64,000 bases of DNA, from contig CANSNC010000004.1 in assembly GCA_947648205.1 (NCBI GenBank), positions 1 to 64,000 of the forward strand, in the 5' to 3' direction. Below the pieces are notes generated by a model. That model had not been told where the DNA came from and ran no database searches. It saw only the letters and a program-made list of their open reading frames with translations. Positions 1-12,100 of the stretch are shown here, piece after piece (the stretch's first letter is position 1; every line of letters starts with the position of its first letter). A program made the translations under genes and the position numbers. The DNA is from an uncultured Mycoplasma sp. GTDB taxonomy: Bacteria > Bacillota_I > Bacilli_A > Mycoplasmatales > Mycoplasmoidaceae.

Positions 1-1
1 A

Positions 2-73
2 ACAATAAAGAATGATATTAAAGATATAAAAAATTGTCCAACAATTAAATCTGAACTTAATCTATTTAAGTAA
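2..73 (+). CDS. 3' end of an upstream gene (partial, tentative)
   Basis: An open frame enters at the left edge and ends with TAA at 71-73, giving 23 residues with mixed charged and polar composition ending in NLFK. It is most simply the C-terminus of a gene that begins before the window. The piece is too short to identify and could be chance in such AT-rich DNA. The next gene starts about 150 bp downstream. Confidence 0.3.
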   Translation, partial: TIKNDIKDIKNCPTIKSELNLFK

Positions 74-226
74 ATTGAGTTTATTAATTTTGATATAAAA
101 ACTAATAAAAATAATTTATAAAAGTGATAACAGAATATTTGACTTTTTAATGCTAAAACTAAAAATAAATGATAATAAAATTATTTTTAGTGTAGAATTC
201 TTTTGTAAAAAATAAAGGAGTTAACA

Positions 227-784
227 GTGCTAGAAAGAAAAAATGTTTTAAAATTATCATTATCCTTCTTAGTTGGTAGTGTTAGTGTAATTACACCACT
301 TTTTGTTTTAACTTCTTGTAAGAATGATGTTATTTCAAAAGATTCAGAGGATGCTATATCAAAACATACAGAATTTTTTTCTTGTAAAATAGATGATAGA
401 TTTGTAGTTAGTAATGGTATTAAAATGCATATAAATGTATCACAATTTAAAAATTTTCCATCATTAGATAGAGATGAAATTGTTAATAAAAAATTAATTA
501 ATTCAAATTTAATATTTGATAATATTGATCTTTTTGTTAAAGCTGGAACACACAATATTACTTCAGCAGATAAAATAATAATGTATGATTTATACAAAGA
601 TAGTTTGCAATATAAACCAACCATTTCTTTTGCTTTTTATTTTGTAAAAGAATCAATATATGCAAATGGGAAATTAAATCAAAGTTATTCTCCAATTCAA
701 ATAAGTAATAGTGGGAAACATTACATTAGTCCACTTTATTTCACATTAAAAGGTGATTGAATAAACGAAAATAAAGGTAAGTAA
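227..784 (+). CDS. Small lipoprotein, function unknown
   Basis: This 185-residue protein has a lipoprotein signal peptide: a basic start (MLERKNVLK), a hydrophobic stretch and the lipobox VLTSC, with the lipidated Cys near residue 28. It should be exported and anchored to the outer face of the membrane. The start is GTG at 227, chosen for the strong ribosome binding site AAAGGAG just upstream. A TGA at 758-760 is read as Trp and the gene ends at TAA 782-784. The mature part has no family I recognise. A perfect 15-bp terminator hairpin follows, so the gene looks like the end of its own transcription unit. Confidence 0.8.
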
Positions 785-798
785 TGTGTATACTTTGT

Positions 799-848
799 AA
801 AATAGACATATTTTTTCAATGATGTTTGGTGAAATATGTCTATTTTTT
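799..848 (+). terminator. Rho-independent terminator
   Basis: A perfect 15-bp inverted repeat (799-813 with 832-846, 18-nt loop) whose right arm ends in a T run. It lies 15 bp after the small lipoprotein gene. Confidence 0.8.
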
Positions 849-1125
849 ATATTCATAAGACAATTTTTATTATGATAATATTTTTTGCTATATCAAATGC
901 ATTATATTCTATTTTATTTATAAAAATGATATAAATAACTATTTTCACATTATTGCATGCAAAAAAATACTAATTTTTATTAAAGAATTAGTAAAATTAG
1001 ATTAGCATTTATGCATAAAAGACATTATTAATTATTGTTTTAACTTATTAAGTGGTTTTACTTGTTATTGTTTGTATAAATGTATTAAAATAATTATGTA
1101 TGCAAAAAATGAAAGAAGGATGAAT
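849..1125. other. Intergenic region before the pdh operon
   Basis: No gene is visible here. The region is very AT-rich and contains a palindrome TGCATGCA around 955 and a weak hairpin (ACTAATTTTTA with AATTAGT, about 970-994). A possible promoter for pdhA lies at its end: TTGTTA at 1062-1067, an 18-bp spacer and TAAAAT at 1086-1091. The promoter call is weak because TATAAA at 1075-1080 is an alternative -10. Confidence 0.4.
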
Positions 1126-2202
1126 ATGTTGATTAACAAATTTGACCAACAAACTGAAACTTATTCAGTTTTAGACATTAATGGAGAAATAACTAAATTA
1201 GGTTATAAAATTCCATTAACAAATGAACAAATTCATAAAGCATTTTATTTAATGAAATTAAGTAGAAGACTTGATGAAAGAATGTTACAAATGCAAAGAC
1301 AAGGTAGAATGTTGACTTTCCCTCCTAACATGGGTGAAGAAGCTTTACAAGTTGCATCTGTATTTGGTATGGATAAAAATGATTATTATGTACCAGCATT
1401 TAGATCAGGAGCTGTTGCATTAGCAATGGGGTGTCCTGCATGACAATTAATGTTGTTATGAAATGGTAATGAATGAGGAAATGTTGCTCCTGAAGGTGTA
1501 AACTTTTTACCTCCAAATATTACTATAGGTGCACAATATTCTCAAGCAACTGGAATTGGTTTTGCTTTAAATTATAAAAAACTTCCAAATGTTGCTGTTA
1601 CTGTAATTGGTGATGGTGGAACATCTGAAGGTGAATTCTATGAAGCTATGAACTTTGGTAATGTAAGAGGAGCTCAAACAATTTATTGTGTAAATAACAA
1701 CATGTGAGCTATTTCTACTCCAACTCATAAAGAAACAGTTCAACTTGATATTGCTGCAAAGGCAATTGCTGCAGGTATGCCATATATTAAAGTTGATGGA
1801 AATGATATCTTTGCAAGTTATGAAGCTTTTGTTGAAGCAAGAGAATATGTTGTTACAAATAAAAAACCTATTTTAATTGAGTTTGTAACTTACAGACAAG
1901 GTCCACACACTACAAGTGATAATCCAAGAGTGTATAGATCTGAAGAATATGAAGCAGAACATAATAAAAAATGTCCTATTTCAAGACTTGAAAAATACAT
2001 GTTAGCAAATGGATTGATTACTCCAGTTGAAATTGCTGAGCTTGAAGCTAAAATTGAAGCTGAAATTACTGAAGCTACAAATATAATGGAAAGCAAAAAA
2101 GCTGTTACAATTGATGAAGTTTTTGATTATACATATGCTAACAACTATGATGAATTAAAAGAACAAAAACAAGAAGCTAAAAGAATCTTTGGTGGTAAAT
2201 AA
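1126..2202 (+). CDS. pdhA: Pyruvate dehydrogenase E1 component, alpha subunit
   Basis: With PdhB this forms the thiamine-diphosphate-dependent E1 enzyme, which decarboxylates pyruvate and acetylates the lipoyl group of E2. The 358-residue protein has the thiamine-diphosphate motif GDGGTSEGEF from residue 162 and ends with NNNMWAIS from residue 190, where Trp is a TGA codon. Several in-frame TGA codons fall at conserved Trp positions. The start at 1126 lies 6 nt after AGAAGG; ATG 1120 touches that site and ATG 1072 lies upstream of it, so both are less likely. It is the first gene of pdhABCD-lplA, with only 2 nt before pdhB. Confidence 0.95.
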
Positions 2203-2204
2203 TT

Positions 2205-3200
2205 ATGTCTAAAATTACTGTAAATAATATTGAAGCATTGAATAATGCTATTGAATTAAACATGAGAAAAGATCCAAACATTTTACTTTGAGGTGAAGAT
2301 GCTGGATTTGAAGGTGGTGTTTTTAGAGCCACTCAAGGGTTACAAGAAAAATTTGGTGAAGAAAGAGTATTTGATGCTCCAATTGCTGAAGCATCAATTG
2401 TTGGTGCTGGTGTAGGTGCTGCTCTTGCTGGTTTAAAACCAATTGTAGAAATTCAGTTCTCAGGTTTTTCTTTCCTAATTATGCAACATTTATTCTGTCA
2501 TGCAGCAAGAATTAGAAATAGATCTAGAGGAAGATGAACTTGTCCTTTAGTTGTTAGAATGCCAATGTCAGGTGGAGTAAAAGCTCTTGAACACCACTCT
2601 GAAGCATTAGAAGCAATTTATGCTCATATTCCAGGAATTAAAGTTGTAATGCCTTCAACTCCTTATGACACAAAAGGGTTGATGACAGCAGCTATTAATG
2701 ATCCAGATACTGTTGTATTCTTTGAACCAAAAAGATTATATAGATCATTTAAACAAGAGATTCCTGAAGAATTATATGAAGTTGAAATTGGTAAAGCTAA
2801 TGTAATGGTTGAAGGAAATGATGTAACTATTGTATCTTATGGAGCACAAGTTCATGATAGTCTTGAAGCTATTAATCAATTAAAAAAATCTCACCCAAAT
2901 ATTAGTGTGGAATTAATTGATTTAAGAACAATTAAGCCTCTTGATGTAAAAACAATTATTAAATCAGTTAAGAAAACAGGTAGATTGTTAGTTGCTCATG
3001 AAGCTGTTAAATCACATGGTTTAGCAAGTGAAATTATTACACTTGCAAATGAATTAGCTTTTTATCATTTAAAAGCTGCTCCAGTTAGAGTGACTGGTTG
3101 AGATATTACTGTTCCTTGACCACAAGGTGAAAAATATCATATGGTTACTCCTGAAAGAATAGTTGAAAAAGTGGTAGAATTAGTAAATACTAAGGAGTAA
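2205..3200 (+). CDS. pdhB: Pyruvate dehydrogenase E1 component, beta subunit
   Basis: The 331-residue beta subunit completes the E1 heterotetramer and contributes to the pyruvate/thiamine-diphosphate site. Recognisable family segments are EAPIAE-like DAPIAEASIVG near residues 60-70, the conserved middle region RMPMSGGVKALEHHSEALEA, and the C-terminal transketolase-like domain with SVELIDLRTIKPLD. The length matches other bacterial PdhB proteins. It starts 2 nt after pdhA and ends in TAAGGAGTAA, so its last codons carry the ribosome binding site of pdhC, 9 nt away. The genes are clearly co-transcribed and probably translationally coupled. Confidence 0.95.
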
Positions 3201-3209
3201 TAAAATTTT

Positions 3210-4532
3210 ATGTATTCATTTAAATTTGCAGATATAGGTGAAGGAATTCACGAAGGTAAGGTTAGTGAAATTCTTGTTAAAGAAGGTGATGCTGTAGTTG
3301 ATGGAAAGGATTTAATTGTTGTTGAAACTGATAAAGTTACAACTCCAATTGCTTCTCCAGTAAATGGTGTTATTAGTAAAGTATTAGTAAAAATAGGTGA
3401 CACTATTCATGTAGGTCAAGAACTATTTTCAATTAATACTGATGGAGGAAGTGGATCAAGTTCTACACCTTCAGCTAGTACTTCAGCATCAGTTGAAACT
3501 AAGAGTGAACCAAAACCTGCACAAGAATCATCTGGTGGTGGTGCAAGTGTAGTTGGTCAAGTTAAAGTTTCTGATGATTTATTACCATCTTTTGGTAGTC
3601 AAAATGTTTCGTCTTCTACTACTGTAGTTGAAAACAAAGAAATATTAGCAAGTCCTGTAGCTAGAGCAGTTGCTTTAGAAAAAGGAATTTCTTTATCAAC
3701 AATCAAAGGTACAGGTCCTTTGGGTAGAATATTAAAAGAAGATGTTTTAAAAGCTAGTGGGTCAAGTAATAGCAGTAGTGTTTCTTCAAGTAGTTCAACT
3801 ACTGTAACTACTCCTGCTCCAGTAAAAATTTCTGGTCAAGATGTTGCTATTGAAACTACATCTATGAGAAAAGCTATTGCTAAGGCAATGAAAGATTCTT
3901 GAGGAAATGTAGCTTATACAAATTTAGCTGTAGAAATTGATGTAACAGAATTATGACATCAAAGAAATAAATTTAAAGATTTAGTTTTAAAAGAAGAAGG
4001 AGTAAAATTAACTCTTCTTCCATTCATTGTAAAAGCTATTTCTAAAGCACTTGAAAAATTCCCAAAATTTAATGCTTTAGTTGATGAAGCTAAACAACAA
4101 ATTATTCAAAAAGGTAATATTAATATTGGAATAGCAATTGATACAAAAGATGGATTAATTGTTCCAAATATTAAAGATGCTAATTTTAAATCAATTTTAG
4201 ATATTGCTAAAGAAATAAGTGATTTAGCTCAAAAAGCAAGAGATAAAAAAATTCAAATGAATGATTTATCAAATGGTACATTCTCAATTTCAAATTATGG
4301 ATCATTAGGAGCAAGTTTTGGTGTTCCTGTAATTAAATATCCAGAAGTTGCAATTGCAGGTATTGGTTCTTTAGAAGATAAAATTAAAAAAGATGGTTTA
4401 CATTTTGTAGAAAGAAAAGTAATGTATTTAACAATTGCTGCAGATCATAGATGAGTTGATGGTGGTGACATTGGAAGATTTGCAAGCAAAATTAAACAAT
4501 ATCTTGAAAACTTCACTTTATTATTTATTTAA
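3210..4532 (+). CDS. pdhC: Dihydrolipoamide acetyltransferase, E2 of pyruvate dehydrogenase
   Basis: E2 forms the core of the complex and transfers the acetyl group from lipoate to CoA. The 440-residue protein has one N-terminal lipoyl domain (about 1-78) with the lipoylated Lys at position 42 in ETDKVTT. A Ser/Ala/Pro-rich linker follows, then a peripheral-subunit-binding domain (SPVARAVALEKGI...GRILKEDV, about 145-180), a second Ser/Thr-rich linker and the acyltransferase domain. The catalytic motif DHRWVDG has His413 and Asp417, with Trp encoded by TGA. One lipoyl domain is the small version of the family. lplA, two genes downstream, is the obvious candidate to modify Lys42. Confidence 0.95.
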
Positions 4533-4538
4533 TTAAAA

Positions 4539-5939
4539 ATGAGTAAATACGATTTAATAGTTATTGGTAGTGGTCCTGGGGGATACATTGCTGCTGAGTA
4601 TGCAGCTAAACAAGGGTTGCATACTCTTATTATAGAATCAGATAATTTTGGTGGAGTTTGTTTAAATAAAGGTTGTATTCCAACTAAAACATTACTTAAA
4701 TCATCTAAAGTATTAGAATACTTAGCAGAAGCTAGTAAATATGGAATTGAAGGATTGTCAAAAGAAGGTATTTCTTTGAATTGATCTAAAATTCAAGAAC
4801 GTAAAAATAATGTAGTAAAACAATTACAAAATGGAATTGGTGGTTTATTAAAGAGCGCTAAAGTTGAAGTTATTAAAGGTATTGCTACTGTTTTATCAAA
4901 CAATACAGTATCTGTTAATGACACTATTATTGAATTTGATAAATTAATTGTAGCAACTGGTAGTACTCCAAGAAAATTTACAAATATTCCTGGTTTTGAA
5001 GAAGGATATGCATCAGGAAAATTGATTACATCAGATGAAGCACTTGTATTAAGTGAAATACCAAAGAAATTAACAGTAATTGGTGGTGGTGTAATTGGTG
5101 TAGAGTTTGCTACTTTATATGCAGGATTGGGTTCTCAAGTTACAATTCTTCAAGGTGTTGATAGAATTCTTGAGGTGTTAGACAATGATATTTCAAAGGA
5201 AATAACTTCATTGTTGCAGAAAGAAAATGTTAATATTATAACTAATATTAATTTGGTTGAATTTAAAGATAATAATGTAATTTATACAGTTAATGGAGAA
5301 ACTAAAGTTGATGATGCTGATGTTGTTTTAGTATCTGTTGGTCGTGTTCCAACTTCAGACTGTGTAAAACAAATTGGTATTAATTTAGAAAAAAATGGAT
5401 CAATCATTACTAATGAACATATGCAAACAAGCATTGAAAACATTTATGCAATAGGTGACTGTACTAGTAGAATTATGCTAGCACATACAGCTCATAAAAA
5501 TGCTTTAGTAGCAGTAGATCATATTTTAAATAAACCAAATAAATATGAACCATTAAAAGTTCCTTCTTGTATTTATACTCATCCAGAAGTTGCATCTATT
5601 GGCTATACTGAAGAACAATTAATTGAAAAAAATATTCCATATTATAAGGGTAAAACTCCAATGTCTCATATTGGTAAAGCATTGGCTGATGGTGAGTCAA
5701 AAGGATTTTTAAAATTATTAGTGGGAAAAGAATATGGTGAAATTTTAGGTTGTCATATTGTTGCAACTACAGCAAGTGATATTATTAGTGAAATAGCATT
5801 AGCAATGGAACTTGAAGCTACAGTATATGATTTAACAAATACTATCCACCCACACCCTACAATTAGTGAAATAGTTTGGGAAACTGCTAAAAAAATATTA
5901 ACTGATAACTTTAAAGATAAGAAATGATTTAAAAATTAA
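4539..5939 (+). CDS. pdhD: Dihydrolipoamide dehydrogenase, E3
   Basis: This FAD enzyme reoxidises dihydrolipoamide on E2 and passes electrons to NAD+. The 466-residue protein begins directly with the FAD-binding motif IGSGPGG (9-15), so it lacks the extra N-terminal lipoyl domain found in some mycoplasma E3 proteins. The redox-active disulfide is Cys41/Cys46 in GGVCLNKGCIP. The NAD-binding motif is VIGGGVIGVEFA, FAD is also contacted by AIGDC, and the catalytic pair near the C-terminus is His439 and Glu444 in HPHPTISE. A rare TGG Trp codon occurs at 5877. Its stop codon overlaps the lplA start. Confidence 0.95.
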
Positions 5940-6937
5940 TGAAAATTATTAAACTTCTAAATGATGAAAATCCATACATTAATTTGGCAAGTGAAGAATT
6001 TTTGTTAAAATATGAAAAAGATCTTCTCGATGAAGATCTTTTTATTATATGAAAAAACAAAAATACTATTGTTATAGGTAATACACAAAATGCCTTTAGT
6101 GAAATAAATTTAATGTATGTTAATAATCATAATATAAAAGTTGTCAGACGTTTAAGTGGTGGTGGTGCAGTATATCATGATAGAAACAATTTTAATTTCA
6201 CATTCATTAAGAGAAAAAAAAGAAGTAGTTTTTCTTTTCAAGAATGTTTAGATGTAATTATAGAATTTTTAGCAACACTTAATATAAATGCTAAATATTC
6301 TGGAAGAAATGATATTACTGTTGATGGTAAAAAAATATCAGGGAATGCTGTTACTTTTTATCAAAATGATTATCTATTACATGGAACATTATTGTTTGAC
6401 ATTGATATTGAAAAACTTGTTGAGTCATTGCATGTAGATAAAAATAAATTGATTTCTAAGGGAATAGAATCTGTTAAAAGCAGGGTTATGAACATTAAAG
6501 AATTATTACCATATTCAATTGATGTTATTTATTTTGAAAAACTATTCATAGATTTTTTAGAAAAGAAATATAATACAAAAACAATGTTTAATAGTTATAA
6601 AAACAATTCTATTGTTAATCAATTGGTTTTAGAAAAATATATGAATTATGAATATATTTTTGGAAGAAATTATAACTTTAATTTTAAAAATAGTGTTAAA
6701 TTACCCAATGCTTTAATTTCAGTTGAATTATTAATTGATGATGGAACAATTAAAGAAATTCATTTTTATACAGATGCATTGTATGAAAATAATATTAAAG
6801 AATTAGAAAAATATTTTGTAAATGCAAAATACAATATGAATATAATAGAAAAATCGCTTAATTTTATTGATTTAAATAAATATATGTATGAATTAGACAA
6901 AAAGCAGTTTATTGAATTACTTTTTAAAAATAATTAG
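5939..6937 (+). CDS. lplA: Lipoate-protein ligase
   Basis: LplA activates lipoate with ATP and attaches it to a specific Lys of lipoyl domains. The 332-residue protein has the lipoate-binding motif RRLSGGGAVYHD at about 70-81, the second motif GRNDI and the Lys-containing segment GKKISGNA, all typical of LplA. A C-terminal accessory domain of about 80 residues follows the catalytic part. The ATG overlaps the pdhD stop codon (TAATG at 5937-5941) and has no strong ribosome binding site, which suggests coupled translation. Its place at the end of the pdh operon points to E2 PdhC as the main target. Whether it also serves other lipoyl proteins cannot be seen here. Confidence 0.93.
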
Positions 6938-6941
6938 CATA

Positions 6942-6979
6942 ATAACTCATTTTAGTAACTACAAAATGAGTTATTTTTT
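6942..6979 (+). terminator. Terminator of the pdhABCD-lplA operon
   Basis: A 12-bp perfect stem (6942-6953 with 6963-6974) with a 9-nt loop and a run of T. It lies 4 nt after lplA. Confidence 0.85.
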
Positions 6980-7033
6980 CATATATAAAATATAATTAGA
7001 ATTGTTAGAGAGATTTTATTGTGAAGGTATATT

Positions 7034-7537
7034 ATGGAAGATAATTTATTACTAGAAAAGGAAAAAAGAATTAAACAACTAGAATTAGAATCATATGAAC
7101 TTGATAAACTAATTAGCAGTAAACAAACAACCTTTGTTATTTTAATTATTGTTGGTTTTTTGATTATTTTTATTTGAATAGTAGCTTATTTAGAATATAG
7201 AACAAAAGAAAAATTGATAGAAGAAAAAAGAAAAATAGATAAAGAATTACAAGAATTAGTTAAAGAAGTAAGAGAAATTAAAATTAATGAATTAAAATCA
7301 AAATACACAAAAGAACAATTTGAACAATTTGATATCTTAGATGGGCTTTTAAATAAAAAAAATAAAAATGAAGAATACAGCAATATTTTAAATGACATTA
7401 TGAACAGTTTTAAAAATCAACCTTCACTTATAACAAGAATTCTTGAAATTAATGAATTAGTTGAAAAGAAAATAATTAATGTTTCTAAAGAAAATTTTGA
7501 TATCTGAAAAGATATTAAATTAAAAGAAATCAATTAG
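7034..7537 (+). CDS. Small single-span membrane protein with coiled coil
   Basis: The protein has 167 residues. A charged N-terminal stretch (about 1-30) precedes one hydrophobic membrane segment at about 31-54 (TTFVILIIVGFLIIFIW). A long Lys/Glu-rich helix that should form a coiled coil follows (about 55-100), then a helical C-terminal part. No family is recognised. GAAGG at 7023-7027 is the ribosome binding site, 6 nt before the ATG. A TATAAT at 6991-6996, between the preceding terminator and the gene, suggests its own promoter. A terminator follows, so it is probably monocistronic. Confidence 0.75.
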
Positions 7538-7561
7538 TTTATTAAATTAATTCTTATTAAC

Positions 7562-7620
7562 ACTCTATTAAAATGCAAATAAAGATTATTTTATTACATT
7601 TTTAATAGAGTCTTTATTTT
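7562..7620 (+). terminator. Rho-independent terminator
   Basis: The arms ACTCTATTAAAATG (7562-7575) and CATTTTTAATAGAGT (7597-7611) pair with one bulge across a 21-nt AT-rich loop. A T-rich tail follows. Confidence 0.65.
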
Positions 7621-7697
7621 TTATACTTTTAATAAAAAATAGTTTTTTATATTTTTATAAGTATAATTAAATCGTGTTATTAATTGGTGGTGTTAAG

Positions 7698-8987
7698 ATG
7701 ATAAAAATTGATTTTTCAAGTTTTGATATGAAACTATCAAAAGAAGTTATGGAATTATATAAAGATAAGGTAAAAGATATTCATAAAATAATAACAAATA
7801 AAACTTGTCCAGGTGGAGAAATGCTTGGATGAATGGATTATCCTTTTAATTATGACACTAATGAATTGAATGAAATAATTTCTTTTTCTCAAGCATGAAG
7901 AAAAAACGATAATATCAAAACACTTGTTGTTCTTGGTATTGGTGGATCATATTTGGGTTTAAAAGCTGCTATTGAAATGTGTTTGCCTGCTTTTGATAGA
8001 GATAGAGAAATAATTTATGTTTATAATTTATCTTCAAATTACATTGTATCCTTATTAAAAAAACTAAAAAAAGAAAATTTTTATTTAATATGTATTTCAA
8101 AATCAGGTACAACATTGGAAACAGCTGTAGCATTTAGATTATTTTATGAACTTATGTTTAATAAAGTAGGTGGAGAAGTTGCAAAAGAAAGAATGGTTTG
8201 TATTACTGATAAAGAAAAAGGTAAATTAAGACAAATTGTTAATAAATACAATTTAAAATCATTTGTTATTCCAAGTGATGTAGGTGGTAGATTTAGTGCA
8301 ATAACTCCTGTTGGATTATTTGCAATGGCTTATATGGGTCTTGATGTCCAACAAATTCTTAAAGGTTGCCAGGCTGCATTAAATGATACTAATGTATCTA
8401 CATTATCAAAAAATACTGCATATAAATATGCAGTGGCTAGACATTATTGTTATGAAAAACTAAATAAATCACTTGAAGTATTTGGTGTTTATGAACCTAA
8501 TATGCATTATTTAACAGAGCATTGAAAACAATTGATGGCTGAATCTGAAGGCAAAAACCATAAAGGTTTATATCCTACAAATTGTTTATTTACAACAGAT
8601 TTACATTCTGTGGGTCAATTCTTACAGGAAGGTTCACCAATCTTTTTTGAAACTATATTACATGTAGAAAATCCAAACTTTGATAAGAAAATAGAATCAT
8701 TTATGAATGATGATGATGGATTAAATTTTGTCAATAATAAAACTATTAACCAGTTAAATAAAATAGCTTGTTTATCTACAATAGATGCACATCATATTGA
8801 TGGAAATACTCCAATTATTCAATTGTACATTGATAAAATGGATGAATATCATTTTGGATATTTATATTCATGATTATCAAAAGTTGTTGCTATGAGTGCA
8901 TTATTATTAGGGGTAAACCCATTTGATCAACCAGGAGTTGAACAATATAAAAAAAGAATGTTTAAAAAATTAAAAGAAAATATTTAA
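7698..8987 (+). CDS. pgi: Glucose-6-phosphate isomerase
   Basis: Pgi interconverts glucose-6-phosphate and fructose-6-phosphate, the second step of glycolysis and the source of the pfkA substrate. The 429-residue protein has the sugar-phosphate-binding motif [12 protein letters not shown], the motif [10 protein letters not shown] and, further on, [12 protein letters not shown]. All are typical of the short bacterial Pgi form, and the length fits. In-frame TGA codons encode Trp, for example in GGEMLGWMDYPF. The start follows the G-rich GGTGGTG site, with a TATAAT at 7662-7667 upstream. It is flanked by terminators and probably transcribed alone. Confidence 0.95.
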
Positions 8988-8996
8988 AAAATTATA

Positions 8997-9031
8997 AATC
9001 CTATATTGTTTGTATTAATATAGGATTTTTT
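8997..9031 (+). terminator. Terminator of pgi
   Basis: An 11-bp perfect stem (8997-9007 with 9017-9027), 9-nt loop and a T tail. Confidence 0.8.
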
Positions 9032-9086
9032 GTTGCCAAATTTAATAATTTGATAAAAATAAACTCCTATTTTTTGCTTCTCCCCC

Positions 9087-9114
9087 TTGTATTTTGCCAA
9101 GTTGCATATATAAT
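9087..9114 (+). promoter_or_regulatory. Promoter of the first giant surface protein
   Basis: TTGTAT (9087-9092), a 16-bp spacer and a consensus TATAAT (9109-9114) lie 33 bp before the start codon of the gene at 9148. A ribosome binding site TAGGAGA follows. There is no long homopolymer in this spacer, unlike the promoters near 12.6 kb and 47.6-50.9 kb. Confidence 0.6.
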
Positions 9115-9147
9115 CAAATTGGAGAATCTTTTAGGAGATCTTTTACT

Positions 9148-12100
9148 ATGAAAAAAAATAATCATGGTAAAGTAAGTAAACTTTTATTTTCTTTACCAGC
9201 AATAATATCTGCAATTGCTTTAGTCCCAGCAATTGGAGTTTTGGGGTACAACAATTCTGCCTCTAAGAAAATTGAGGACTCAAATATAAATGCTGATGCA
9301 ACAAATCCTTCTGCACAAGAAATTAAACCACTTGTTCCATCAGTTGCAAATATGTATAATGCTAAACTAAGTTCTAAAAATGGACCTATTGTATTTTGAA
9401 AAGACAAAATTACAAGTTTAGATTGATTTGGAGCTGAACGTTGATCAATAGATGTTACAACCATTGAACTAGATGGAATTAAACCTTTTACAGTTAATGG
9501 GAATAGTGGTTCATCATGACAAAGATATTGATTAAATTTTGATTTAGACAAAACTAGAGACATTCTATATGTTTTAAGTAATGCTAAAAGAAACAGTCAT
9601 CAATATGCTGTTTCTATAAATGTTCAAACAGGTCAACCAATGAAAATGTATAAAACTGCAAATCCCGTATCTGGAAGTACATTATCAAATGCTTATTTTA
9701 TGTTAAAAGTATTGAATAATGGTAACTTTGCTTTTTTAGGTAAACCTGGAAATGTTGGTGATGGTACATCAATGGATGTTGTTGATATAAAAACAGGTGT
9801 TGTTACAAATTATCAAAGTAATATTGATAATGTTGTTTTGCCTAGACCAACAGCTACTGAATCTGGACATAATTATTCTTCATCAAAGAATGCAACTTTT
9901 AACATCATTCCAATTGCAAGTAATAGAAACTTATTAGCTGTTTATAATTTAACAGGTAAACCTGGTACAACAGCTGATAATGGTGCTAGATGAGGTACAT
10001 CAGATGTATGATTTGTATTAGTTGATGATAATTTAAAAACAATTCCTAATGCCACTGGTGGATGAGATAAGGCAAAATTAGTTACAAATGCAATTACAAA
10101 CACTCGTAATAGTAAAACAAGACCTCAATGTGATTATCATGTTTTACTTGATGGAAGAGTTGTTACTGTAATTTATGATAAATTAATTATTATAGATCCT
10201 GCTAACATTAATAATCCAACTCTTGCTATTTCAGTTTTAGAACAAGATAAATGAATTGATTCTTGATCTTTTGATAGTAATGAAACATTGTTTTTTAAAG
10301 CAAGAAATTCATCAAACATTAAGCAAGTTTCTTTAGACAAAAATAGAAATAATTATGCTAATCCAAACCATGTAATATCCCCATATTATAATTTAGCTGA
10401 ATCTCCAATTCAAGCAATTAAAGATGCTGCAAATTCTTTAGTTTTATATAATGTGTATGGTTATATTGGGCAAATTATGTTAATCAATTCTCAATATCAA
10501 GAAGGGATAGATTATAAACAATATCCAACTGATGAACAAATAGAACAACAAAAATATGGTTTGGCAGTTGCTATTACAAATAATAAAAATACTACAGGTC
10601 AAGGTGATACAAAAGGTTTATTAAATACTGCTGATGCTTTTCAAAAATCAGCTGATTTTGAAATTAATGCAAGTTTATTAAAATCAAAACTTCCAAGTGA
10701 AATTACAAGAAGTGATATAACATTTCATAATGATTCATTTTTAACTACAAATACTAATAAGAATCCTGATGGTTCTTTAATGTATGAACCATTTGTTAAA
10801 AATCTTGTTGATGATGTAAATAAAAAATTAACTGTTACTTTACACTTAGATCAAATTCCTTGATTTGTTACTAATGGACAAATGCCTAATAATATTGTTC
10901 CATTAAAAATTACAAAGACATATGATTTTACTTCTAATATTGAAAGTAGATTTAGTTGAAAAAATGTTGATGTAGAAGATTATGACTTTAAAAATACTTT
11001 ACCTTCTAAATTAACAATTGATGATATTAAAAGAGTTAATCCTTTAGTATCTACATTGACTAGTCAAAATGTTACAATCAATGGTGAATCATATCCTAAA
11101 GTAACTTATTCTAAAACAAATGTAAATGATTCAACTGGATCAATTACTATTCAAGCTAAATATGATTATCTTCCAATGGAGTTAAAAGCAAATACAGGTA
11201 ACTTAAAAAGTTATACAACAAGCAAAACATATACAATTTTTAGAAGTGGTACAACTAAGAAATTTGAATTTGTTGGTGGTAATGAAACAGAAGTTAGTTT
11301 AATTCCTGAATTAAAAGAAATTAAAGAATCAAATATTTTACCAAGTGTATTTGCAAATGCTTCAAAACAAGAATATTTAAAATTTATTGATACTAATAAA
11401 ACTATAGGATATCCATTAGAAAAAATGAATATTAGTGTTATTCCAAATGACTCTAATGGTACATTACAAATTACAATTGATCCAAGACAATATGATCCAA
11501 CTTTAAATTCAATTTCTAAAACATTTAAAGGTTTAAATAAAACTGCTTCATATTCACTAAAATTTACTGAAGGAACAGGTTTTAATAGATCTCAGTACTT
11601 ACCAAGTGAAATAAATGAAGAAATATTCTATCAAAACTTTGTAACCTTTAGTGGTTTTGATGCTTCAGATCTTGAGTTAGAATTGTTTTCAAATGATGTT
11701 AATGGAAGTTTAGTAGCTAATATAATCTTGACAGGTGATTATCCAGATGGTCCAACTAGCAACACAGATTTTAAAAAAGAAAATAATTTGTGAATAGCTA
11801 GAAAAACATTAACAGGTTTTAAAAATGTTGAAGACTTTAATCAAGAATATCAAGTTCAATTCAAACAAGATGATGATACTTCTTTAACTGAGTTACAAAG
11901 ATTAACTCCTTCTGAAATTATGAATAAATTAACTGCAGGTAATTTAACAATGGGGTCTACAACTTTCACATCAAAAGAACAATTAGCTCAATATTTCATT
12001 GCAGAAAGTGGAGACAAGATTCCTAAAAATATTGTTAACAATAAAGATGTTAGTGTTGAATTATACATTAATAATGGTGGTGGAGAACTTACTTGAAGAA

